NCBI GenBank assembly: GCA_002292215.1
Contig: DBBN01000053.1
Location: forward strand, 1 to 5,468
DNA length: 5,468 nt
Direction of reading: 5' to 3'
Origin: Glaciecola sp. UBA983
Lineage (GTDB): Bacteria > Pseudomonadota > Gammaproteobacteria > Enterobacterales > Alteromonadaceae
Below are positions 1 to 5,468 of this stretch, in pieces. Positions within the stretch are counted from its first letter, which is position 1; the number at the start of each line of letters is the position of its first letter. A model generated the notes under the pieces. It searched no databases, was not told the DNA's origin, and worked only from the letters and a program-made list of their open reading frames with translations. A program made the translations under genes and the position numbers.

Positions 1-34
1 TCAAAAATCAAAAGAATCGGCACATGCATCTTAG
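1..34 (+). CDS. Possible 3' end of the gene upstream of atpB (atpR expected)
   Basis: The frame beginning at position 2 is open from the window edge to a TAG at 32-34 and encodes a short hydrophilic tail ending in Ala-His-Ala-Ser. In N-ATPase operons the gene immediately before atpB is atpR, a small membrane protein thought to help assemble the rotor ring with AtpQ, and a short polar tail would fit its end. It would overlap atpB by 11 bases, the same overlap length as atpA/atpG further on. The frame starting at position 1 is also open, to a TAA at 46-48, so the choice between the two rests on context. Too little is visible to identify the product. Confidence 0.35.
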   Translation, partial: QKSKESAHAS

Positions 35-695
35 CTCTGATGAAATAATATTATGGCAATGGGGTTGGGTAAACCTCAATGTAACCATCATCACCACCTG
101 GTGCATTATGCTATTGATGAGTGTCGGCAGCTGGTTAATTTCACGCAAACTAAACCAAGGCTTGCATATTCCCCGTTGGCAAAATGCACTCGAAGTCGTC
201 GTTTTGGCATTAGATAGCCAAATAAAAGAAGTGGGGTTGAATGAATCACGGCGCTATTTACCCTTTATTGGCACGTTATTTTTGTTTATTTTGATATCTA
301 ACATGTTGAGTGTCGTACCTTGGTATGAACCCCCTACCGGCTCAATGTCCACAACGGCAGCACTGGCTATTTCTGTGTTTTTGGCAGTGCCATTTTTTGG
401 GATACGCGAGCAGGGGCTCCTCAACTATCTGCGCTCTTATATAAAACCAACCCCAATTATGCTGCCATTTAATTTGTTAGGGGAGCTATCTCGCACACTG
501 GCGCTAGCGATTCGATTATTTGGCAACATTATGAGTGGCGGGATGATCATCGCTATTTTATTAATGGTCACCCCCTTTATCTTCCCGGTCTTGATGAATC
601 TATTACATCTTATAACGGGCGTAGTACAGGCATATATTTTTAGCATTTTGGCAACCGTGTACATCGCCGCGGCCACCCGAAGCAATAAACAATGA
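24..695 (+). CDS. atpB: N-type ATPase membrane subunit a
   Basis: This 223-residue stator protein of the membrane sector provides the ion half-channels next to the c-ring. Hydrophobic segments lie at about residues 18-39, 80-100, 109-126, 157-182 and 185-217. The family core is clear: RLFGN at 164-168, where R164 corresponds to the essential E. coli Arg210, with N168, H195 (E. coli His245) and Q202 (Gln252) also in place. E. coli Glu219 is replaced by G173. At 223 residues it is shorter than E. coli subunit a (271), lacking much of that protein's N-terminal extension, as expected for the alternate-type enzyme. The ATG at 24 is chosen because the N-terminus (MHLSSDE, then WQWG) looks like that of other N-ATPase a subunits; the upstream frame stays open to the edge and the Shine-Dalgarno is weak (AAAGAA near 11-16). 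The gene probably overlaps the end of atpR. Assignment is secure as subunit a and strong as N-type, given the neighbours. Confidence 0.95.
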   Translation: MHLSSDEIILWQWGWVNLNVTIITTWCIMLLMSVGSWLISRKLNQGLHIPRWQNALEVVVLALDSQIKEVGLNESRRYLPFIGTLFLFILISNMLSVVPWYEPPTGSMSTTAALAISVFLAVPFFGIREQGLLNYLRSYIKPTPIMLPFNLLGELSRTLALAIRLFGNIMSGGMIIAILLMVTPFIFPVLMNLLHLITGVVQAYIFSILATVYIAAATRSNKQ

Positions 696-727
696 TGGCA
701 AAATCATCTGCATTTTTTACAAGGAAA
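692..727 (+). promoter_or_regulatory. Leader of atpE: weak hairpin, T-run and strong Shine-Dalgarno
   Basis: This is the only real intergenic gap inside the operon (37 bases, 696-732). ATGAT at 692-696 can pair with ATCAT at 703-707 around a 6-base loop. Six T residues follow at 713-718, then AAGGAA at 721-726 lies 6 bases before the atpE ATG. A 5-bp AT-rich stem is too weak to be a convincing terminator. By analogy with the U-rich translational enhancer before E. coli atpE, the T-run plus the good ribosome site could raise translation of subunit c, which is needed in many copies per enzyme. The role is inference; the sequence elements are seen directly. Confidence 0.4.
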
Positions 728-732
728 TAAGT

Positions 733-1014
733 ATGGATAACCAAACATTAATTGCGATTGTCTCAATTATTATCGCAGGACTCACCATCGCTATTGGCGG
801 GATTGGGCCGGCATTAGGTCAGGGTAAATCGATTGCTGCAGCACTGAGTGCGTTAGCACAACAACCCGATGCATCAGCGACCATTACCCGAACGCTATTT
901 GTCGGCTTAGCCATGGTGGAATCTGTTGCCATTTATTGCTTTGTCGTCGCGATGATAGTGCTGTTTGCCAATCCCTTTTGGAATTATACCGTCGCCCAAA
1001 TCAATGGAGGTTAA
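733..1014 (+). CDS. atpE: N-type ATPase rotor-ring subunit c
   Basis: This 93-residue two-helix hairpin oligomerises into the membrane rotor and carries one coupling ion per monomer. Helix 1 spans about residues 5-41 and holds the ring-packing motif G23-x-G25-x-A27-x-G29-x-G31. The cytoplasmic loop is A42-Q43-Q44-P45-D46, and helix 2 runs from about 50 to 80. The carboxylate is E63. Q30, S64 and Y68 match the Ilyobacter tartaricus Na+-site residues Gln32, Ser66 and Tyr70, but V65 replaces Thr67 and M61 replaces Val63. The site is thus Na+-like but incomplete, and the coupling ion cannot be settled from sequence; the Burkholderia pseudomallei N-ATPase ring was reported to be proton-specific. 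The loop has Gln where nearly all c subunits have Arg (E. coli Arg41). A good Shine-Dalgarno, AAGGAA, precedes the ATG, and the gene ends 2 bases before the atpF start. Confidence 0.96.
   Translation: MDNQTLIAIVSIIIAGLTIAIGGIGPALGQGKSIAAALSALAQQPDASATITRTLFVGLAMVESVAIYCFVVAMIVLFANPFWNYTVAQINGG
1005..1010 (+). promoter_or_regulatory. Ribosome binding site that fixes the GTG start of atpF
   Basis: TGGAGG lies inside the last codons of atpE, 6 bases upstream of the GTG at 1017-1019. It is the strongest Shine-Dalgarno in the window and supports the GTG over an ATG at 936, which would place 81 bases of the gene inside atpE and add an N-terminus unlike any b subunit. Confidence 0.85.
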
Positions 1015-1016
1015 CG

Positions 1017-1790
1017 GTGTTATTTGACTGGTTCACCTTCGCTGCACAAATTATTAATTTTCTAATTTTGATGTGGTTACTTAAACGGTTCTTATATCAA
1101 CCGGTACTGAACGCCATTGATGCTAGAGAACAGCATATTGTCGATGTACTTTCTCAAACCGAAGCAAGTCAACGACAAGCAGCAGAACAACAAGCACTGT
1201 TATTACAAAAAAATGCCGCGTTTGACAATGACAAAACGGCCATGTTCGCACAAGTCAAAGACCAAGCCGCCGTTCAACTAAAATTACAACTCGATTGTGC
1301 TCAGCAAGAGGTTCAATCGAAACGTAAACAATGGTTGAAAACGTTACGAGAAGAACAACAAGCACTGGCGTTGTCAATCTATCAACGCACTCGACAAGCC
1401 GTCATGAAATTGACTCGCCAAGTGTTAACTGACCTATCCGACAGTGATATGGAAATACAAATGGTCAAAGTGTTAACACAACGAATTTCTGCGATGACGC
1501 AGGAACAGCGTATACAATTTACCCAAATTAGCGCAGATAAGAATCATCCACTAATAGTAAAGTGTGCATTTATACTCTCACCAGAGCAACAAAGTGAAAT
1601 CACGCAAGTTTTACTGACGCAACTACCTAATCATTCTGAACTGACATTTATGCAAGATGCCAACTTAATTGGAGGCATCGAGCTGCTAGGCAATGGCAGC
1701 AAAATTAGCTGGAATATAACCGATTATTTATCTGAGTTAGATCTCAATATAGAGCATTTACTTGACCATAAATTTCGGAGTCAAGAATGA
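1017..1790 (+). CDS. atpF: N-type ATPase subunit b with delta-like C-terminal region
   Basis: This 257-residue peripheral-stalk protein starts at a GTG. It begins MLFDWFTF, with a single membrane helix at about residues 6-22 followed by [13 protein letters not shown], a signature of b subunits. Residues about 35-165 are Gln/Ala/Lys-rich and helical, suited to a long coiled-coil stalk. The last ~80 residues differ: an alpha/beta stretch around 166-211 leads to D214-A-N-L-I-G-G-I-E, resembling the conserved C-terminal motif of delta/OSCP (E. coli DPSVIGG). E. coli b is about 156 residues, so the extra ~100 residues look like a delta C-terminal domain joined to b. This would explain the absence of an atpH gene between b and alpha. 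The N-terminal helical domain of delta, which caps alpha, is not recognisable. The stop overlaps the atpA start as ATGA, implying coupled translation. Identity as the alternate-type b subunit is strong; the delta homology is by motif only. Confidence 0.92.
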   Translation: MLFDWFTFAAQIINFLILMWLLKRFLYQPVLNAIDAREQHIVDVLSQTEASQRQAAEQQALLLQKNAAFDNDKTAMFAQVKDQAAVQLKLQLDCAQQEVQSKRKQWLKTLREEQQALALSIYQRTRQAVMKLTRQVLTDLSDSDMEIQMVKVLTQRISAMTQEQRIQFTQISADKNHPLIVKCAFILSPEQQSEITQVLLTQLPNHSELTFMQDANLIGGIELLGNGSKISWNITDYLSELDLNIEHLLDHKFRSQE

Positions 1791-3244
1791 ATGATGCCGT
1801 GCATACACAATCGGCAAATACGATATTTGAAAGCGCATTTACCGAACTGAATACTGCTATTAATGCGTATACTCCAAATCTCAAGACAACTGAAATTGGC
1901 CGTGTGGAAAGTATTTCTACGGGCATTGCTAGAGTTAGCGGACTTAACCATGTTGGCTTTGAAGAGTTAGTCAAATTCGCCGGCAATATATACGGGATCG
2001 CATTTGATCTTATGCCCGATGACATCGGTGTCGTGCTGTTAGGCGATTACTGGCATATTCAAGCTGGTACTGAGGTAGAACGTACAGACCGAGTAATGGA
2101 TGTGCCAGTAGGTGATGCACTTATCGGACGGGTTATTAATCCATTAGGTGACATTCTCGACGAAAAAGGTCCGTTAGCCCATACCCAGCGTTTCCCAATA
2201 GAAAGAGCCGCAGCGCGTATTATCGATCGCACTCCGGTTGCGGAGCCATTACAAACAGGTATAAAAGTCATTGACGCAATGGTCCCAATTGGCAGAGGAC
2301 AACGAGAATTAATTTTAGGTGATCGACAAACAGGTAAAACCACCATTGCAATCGATACCATTATCAATCAACGTGATAAAAACGTGCTGTGTGTTTACTG
2401 CGCTATCGGTCAGCGAGCCGCGGGTGTGGCAAAAGTCGTTGCAGATCTAACTGCTCACGGTGCGATGGCATATACCACAGTCGTGGTGACAGAAGGAGAT
2501 AATGCCCCTGGACTCAGTTATATCGCCCCTTATGCTGCAACCAGTATTGCCGAGTATTTTATGCAGCAAGGCAAAGATGTATTAATTGTGTATGACGATC
2601 TCACCAATCACGCCCGTGCCTATCGTGAGATATCGTTATTATTACGCCGTCCACCTGGCCGAGAGGCCTTTCCAGGTGACATATTTTATATCCATTCGCG
2701 TCTACTTGAGCGTGCAACACACTTAACTGCAGAATTAGGTGGAGGCTCATTAACTGCACTACCGATTATTGAGACCGAGGCACAAAACATGTCCGCTTAT
2801 ATTCCCACCAACCTAATTTCCATTACTGATGGACAAGTCTATTTATCACCTAAATTATTTGAACTCGGGATACTGCCTGCGGTTGATGTGGGTCGTTCGG
2901 TTTCTCGAGTAGGTGGTAAAGCACAACGACATGATTACCGAAAAGTTGCCAGTTCACTTAAACTCGCATATGCTCAATTTGAAGAATTGGAAAATTTTGC
3001 CCGATTTGGCACACGATTAGATGATATTACAAGACATCAATTGGAGCGTGGTAAGCGGATCCGTGCCTGTTTACAACAAGGAGAACACCAATTAGTGCCT
3101 ATTGATGCGCAGATAGCGTTATTGCAAGCACTGATCTCAGGCAAGTTTGACGCTATTGCATTGAGAGATATACCTGCTGCAGAACAAACATTATATGACG
3201 AATTAGCCGCATTAGAAAAACAGGACAAACCTCATGCCCGATAG
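1787..3244 (+). CDS. atpA: N-type ATPase subunit alpha
   Basis: This 485-residue nucleotide-binding but non-catalytic subunit of the soluble head would alternate with beta in a hexamer. An N-terminal beta-barrel occupies about residues 35-100. The Walker A motif GDRQTGKT is at 178-185 (K184), and the Walker B strand is near 263-271, ending in [18 protein letters not shown] lies at about 284-298. The alpha/beta family signature [10 protein letters not shown] is at 364-373, followed by the arginine finger R374 (E. coli Arg376), which reaches into the neighbouring catalytic site. It is about 28 residues shorter than E. coli alpha (513), from a short loop after E308-R-A (E. coli has an extra ~12 residues there) and a shorter C-terminal helical domain. 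It lies between b and gamma, with an ATGA overlap with atpF, an 11-base overlap with atpG, and GGAG at 1777-1780 as its ribosome site. The catalytic beta subunit must be encoded outside the window. Confidence 0.97.
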   Translation: MNDAVHTQSANTIFESAFTELNTAINAYTPNLKTTEIGRVESISTGIARVSGLNHVGFEELVKFAGNIYGIAFDLMPDDIGVVLLGDYWHIQAGTEVERTDRVMDVPVGDALIGRVINPLGDILDEKGPLAHTQRFPIERAAARIIDRTPVAEPLQTGIKVIDAMVPIGRGQRELILGDRQTGKTTIAIDTIINQRDKNVLCVYCAIGQRAAGVAKVVADLTAHGAMAYTTVVVTEGDNAPGLSYIAPYAATSIAEYFMQQGKDVLIVYDDLTNHARAYREISLLLRRPPGREAFPGDIFYIHSRLLERATHLTAELGGGSLTALPIIETEAQNMSAYIPTNLISITDGQVYLSPKLFELGILPAVDVGRSVSRVGGKAQRHDYRKVASSLKLAYAQFEELENFARFGTRLDDITRHQLERGKRIRACLQQGEHQLVPIDAQIALLQALISGKFDAIALRDIPAAEQTLYDELAALEKQDKPHAR

Positions 3245-4106
3245 TTTAGCCTCTCTGCAGCAGCGTGCCGATGGGGCTGCTGATTTACAATCGGTTGTAC
3301 GCACGATGAAAGCCTTATCAGCTTCAAATATTACCCAATATGAAAATGCCGTAGTAGCATTACACGAATATTATCATACGGTAGAATTGGGCTTAATGGC
3401 GTGTTTGCAGCAACGACCATTAATATCGATGGTGCCTAAGACTGAACAGGCTGCTCGAGAAACTATTGTGATTGTGTTTGGTACCGATCAAGGATTAGTG
3501 GGTCAGTTCAACGATCAAATTATGCAGCTAGTGCAAAGTAAATCGGACGAGTTTAAAGGAACACAAACCTTTTGGGCCATTGGAGAACGGGTGTATGACC
3601 ATTTGATTGCGGCTAATATTCCCGTTGCAGGGCAAATAAATTTACCCAACTCAGTATCTACCATTACTGATACGATTGGGCATATATTGCATGCAACGAC
3701 AGAGGAGTGGCACTCCGAACAAGTCACAGACTTATATCTATTTCACCATCGTCCTAGTGCCACCTCTGGACAATACGAGCCTCATTGGCGTCGTCTGCTG
3801 CCACTTGATAATCAGTGGCAATTACAGATTCAGCAGCAGCCATGGCCAAGTAACAAACTACCTCAGTCGCTAGGAAATGAGCAAGCAACATTGAGTGCGC
3901 TGGTGCGTGAATATTTGTTTGTCTGTTTATATCAAGCTTGCGCAGAATCTTTAGCCAGTGAACATGCTAGTCGACTCGCCGCAATGCAACGAGCCGATAA
4001 AAACATAGATGAAATGCTTGGGCAATTACAGCATGTATATCACCAGCAAAGACAAAATCAAATTGATTCGGAGTTGTTTGATGTTATTGCGAGTTTTACC
4101 CAATAA
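3234..4106 (+). CDS. atpG: N-type ATPase central-shaft subunit gamma
   Basis: This 290-residue protein is the rotating shaft linking the c-ring to the alpha/beta head. The N-terminal helix (about residues 3-55) carries [14 protein letters not shown], the equivalent of the family's MKMVAASK. A Rossmann-like middle domain begins with [17 protein letters not shown] at 77-93, close to the family's GSDRGLCGGFN. The C-terminal helix (about 220-288) has [20 protein letters not shown], the most conserved gamma stretch, and then the helix ending near [10 protein letters not shown]. Length is normal (E. coli 287). The ATG at 3234 overlaps the atpA stop by 11 bases, with AGGA at 3222-3225 eight bases upstream. 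The gene appears to be the last of the operon, since the next frame runs on the opposite strand and its stop lies only 3 bases beyond this one. No terminator is visible between them. Confidence 0.96.
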   Translation: MPDSLASLQQRADGAADLQSVVRTMKALSASNITQYENAVVALHEYYHTVELGLMACLQQRPLISMVPKTEQAARETIVIVFGTDQGLVGQFNDQIMQLVQSKSDEFKGTQTFWAIGERVYDHLIAANIPVAGQINLPNSVSTITDTIGHILHATTEEWHSEQVTDLYLFHHRPSATSGQYEPHWRRLLPLDNQWQLQIQQQPWPSNKLPQSLGNEQATLSALVREYLFVCLYQACAESLASEHASRLAAMQRADKNIDEMLGQLQHVYHQQRQNQIDSELFDVIASFTQ

Positions 4107-4109
4107 GTA

Positions 4110-5468
4110 CTACCCATTGATATTCGGCCCTAACCACATTTGAGCAGTCTGATCATCCCAGCCTTTGCGTGCAGTATAATCGACAACTTGGTCGGCTTGA
4201 ATTTGTGCGACCGCAAAGTAACGCGCATCAGGATGCGCAAAATACCAACCCGATACCGCAGCGCCCGGGAACATGGCATAACTTTCAGTTAGTTCCATCG
4301 TTGTCCGAGCTTGTGCATCGAGTAAATCCCAGATAAGTTGCTTTTCAGTATGCTCAGGGCAAGCTGCATAGCCAGGTGCGGGTCGAATGCCTTGATATAA
4401 CTCACGAATTAGCGATTCATTATCTAATGTTTCATCTGCAGCATAACCCCAGCCCTCAACCCGCACTTGTTGGTGCAAGTATTCAGCAAAGGCTTCAGCC
4501 AAGCGATCCGCTAAAGCTTTGACCATAATACTATTGTAATCATCGCCATCCGCAATATACGCAGCAGATAGGGCTTCTTCACCAATACCCGCCGTAACCG
4601 CAAAGGCACCAATATAATCTTGACGTTGTGAGTCCACCGGCGCAATATAATCGCTCAAGCAATAGTTCGCCCCTTTAGGCTTATGCGTTTGTTGACGTAA
4701 ATGATGCGCTACGACTACTTCGCCATCGCTATTCGTAATATGAATATCATCATCGACACTATTGGCGGCAAACACGCCATACACACCTTTTGCGGTCAGT
4801 AATTCGTTATCACACAGATGATCAAGCATAGCTTGAGCGTCCTTAAATAACTCTGTTGCTTCTTTTCCGACAATCTCATCTTCTAAAATACGCGGATATT
4901 TCCCAGCTAAAGACCAGGTTAAGAAAAACGGCGTCCAATCAATGTATTCACGTAACGTGGCTAATGATACCGACACACTTTGTACGCCCAGTGTTTTGGG
5001 TGTGGTGATAGGTGCTTGCGCCCAATCACAGGTAAATTTGTTGTCACGTGCTTGCGCTAACGTAATCGGCTTAGTGCGCGGGGTTTTGCGTGCATGCTGA
5101 TCACGGACTACCGCATATTCTTTTTGTAATTGCTCATGAAAAATCGGACGTTGCGTCGCTGAAATTAATTTCTGACAGACGCCCACAGCACGACTGGCAT
5201 TGGACACATACACCACGGGATGATCGTAATTTTGTTCAATTTTCACCGCAGTGTGCGCTTTGGATGTCGTCGCACCACCAATCAATAAGGGTAAATCAAA
5301 GCCATTTCGTTGCATTTCTTTTGCAACATACACCATTTCATCGAGCGACGGGGTTATCAAGCCTGACAAGCCAATCATATCCACGTTTTCGTCTTTGGCG
5401 ACTTGTAGGATCTTGGCGCATGAGACCATCACGCCCAAATCAATTACTTCAAAGTTATTACATTGTAA
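4110..5468 (-). CDS. metH: Cobalamin-dependent methionine synthase, C-terminal part (partial)
   Basis: This is the 3' end of the gene for the enzyme that methylates homocysteine using methyltetrahydrofolate and methylcobalamin. Its 452 codons run to the window edge, and the 5' end is missing. A TTG at 5436-5438 is an internal Leu, because the frame continues upstream as LQCNNFEVID, matching E. coli MetH from about residue 770, just past the cobalamin-ligating DxHxxG. Fragment residues 1-120 are the rest of the B12-binding domain, with GLSGLITPS at 33-41 and LLIGGATTSKAHTA at about 61-74. From about 130 to the end is the reactivation (AdoMet-binding) domain: IDWTPFF near 176-182, HHLRQQT near 255-261, RPAPGY at 362-367, and GWYFAHPD near 407-414. 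The C-terminus looks complete (452 residues against about 458 in E. coli). It converges on atpG, is unrelated in function, and is probably an ordinary core gene. Confidence 0.98.
   Translation of the reverse strand, partial: LQCNNFEVIDLGVMVSCAKILQVAKDENVDMIGLSGLITPSLDEMVYVAKEMQRNGFDLPLLIGGATTSKAHTAVKIEQNYDHPVVYVSNASRAVGVCQKLISATQRPIFHEQLQKEYAVVRDQHARKTPRTKPITLAQARDNKFTCDWAQAPITTPKTLGVQSVSVSLATLREYIDWTPFFLTWSLAGKYPRILEDEIVGKEATELFKDAQAMLDHLCDNELLTAKGVYGVFAANSVDDDIHITNSDGEVVVAHHLRQQTHKPKGANYCLSDYIAPVDSQRQDYIGAFAVTAGIGEEALSAAYIADGDDYNSIMVKALADRLAEAFAEYLHQQVRVEGWGYAADETLDNESLIRELYQGIRPAPGYAACPEHTEKQLIWDLLDAQARTTMELTESYAMFPGAAVSGWYFAHPDARYFAVAQIQADQVVDYTARKGWDDQTAQMWLGPNING

Noticed and set aside
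692..718. Rho-independent terminator between atpB and atpE
   Set aside because: The stem is only 5 AT-rich base pairs and is separated from the T-run; termination there would also cut off subunits c, b, alpha and gamma.
936..1016. A longer reading of atpF starting at the ATG at 936
   Set aside because: The extra 27 residues lie inside atpE, are Arg/Cys-rich and unlike any b subunit; the GTG at 1017 has an ideal TGGAGG 6 bases upstream.
2059..2367. - strand open frame of 102 codons inside atpA
   Set aside because: It is a shadow of the highly conserved atpA coding frame, with no recognisable domain or ribosome site. The same applies to the - strand frames at 437-685, 1744-2025, 3037-3228 and 3515-3727.
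3828..3842. CAG-rich short repeat in atpG
   Set aside because: It is a brief run of Gln/Pro codons within a clear coding frame; three or four units do not make a meaningful repeat.
3676..3873. + strand open frame of 65 codons inside atpG
   Set aside because: It is wholly inside atpG in another frame, has no ribosome site and an unconvincing composition.
4096..4120. Possible bidirectional terminator around the atpG/metH junction
   Set aside because: Only a 4-bp CAAT/ATTG pairing and the small AGTACT palindrome are visible; neither makes a stable hairpin with a T-run.
5436..5438. TTG as a start codon for the - strand gene
   Set aside because: The frame remains open to the window edge and its upstream residues continue the MetH match, so this is an internal Leu codon.

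Overview
The window carries the 3' half of an operon for an N-type (alternate F-type) rotary ATPase on the + strand: subunits a, c, b with a delta-like tail, alpha and gamma. It is followed tail to tail on the - strand by the 3' third of metH (cobalamin-dependent methionine synthase). The order a-c-b-alpha-gamma, with no atpH (delta) gene between b and alpha, is that of the N-ATPase family (atpDCQRBEFAG). An ordinary bacterial F-ATPase operon would be atpIBEFHAGDC. The beta, epsilon, AtpQ and AtpR genes are expected just upstream, outside the window; a few codons of the preceding frame are probably visible at positions 1-34.

The host is probably a marine-type gammaproteobacterium, perhaps of the Alteromonadales/Shewanella/Vibrio breadth. 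The basis is the very close resemblance, recalled from memory, of the MetH fragment to enterobacterial and marine gammaproteobacterial MetH, plus the moderately AT-rich sequence. No rRNA or other firm taxonomic marker is present, so this is inference. A regular F-ATPase operon elsewhere in the genome is expected, because N-ATPases normally occur as a second enzyme.

Layout: 1-34 possible end of atpR; 24-695 atpB (a); 696-732 short leader with a weak hairpin, T-run and Shine-Dalgarno; 733-1014 atpE (c); 1017-1790 atpF (b plus delta-like C-terminus, GTG start); 1787-3244 atpA (alpha); 3234-4106 atpG (gamma); 3-base gap; 4110-5468 metH on the - strand, open at the window edge. The atp genes overlap or nearly abut except before atpE, which points to one translationally coupled transcript. 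No gene-free stretch exceeds about 40 bases.

Together the products form the a/c membrane motor, the peripheral stalk (b/delta-like), the non-catalytic alpha subunit and the central shaft (gamma). All key residues I can place are intact, so the genes look functional. The most interesting points are the c-subunit ion site and polar loop, the ring-packing motif, the b-delta type fusion, and the near-zero gap to metH. I see no previously undescribed system; this is a recognisable N-ATPase with some notable residue-level variants.
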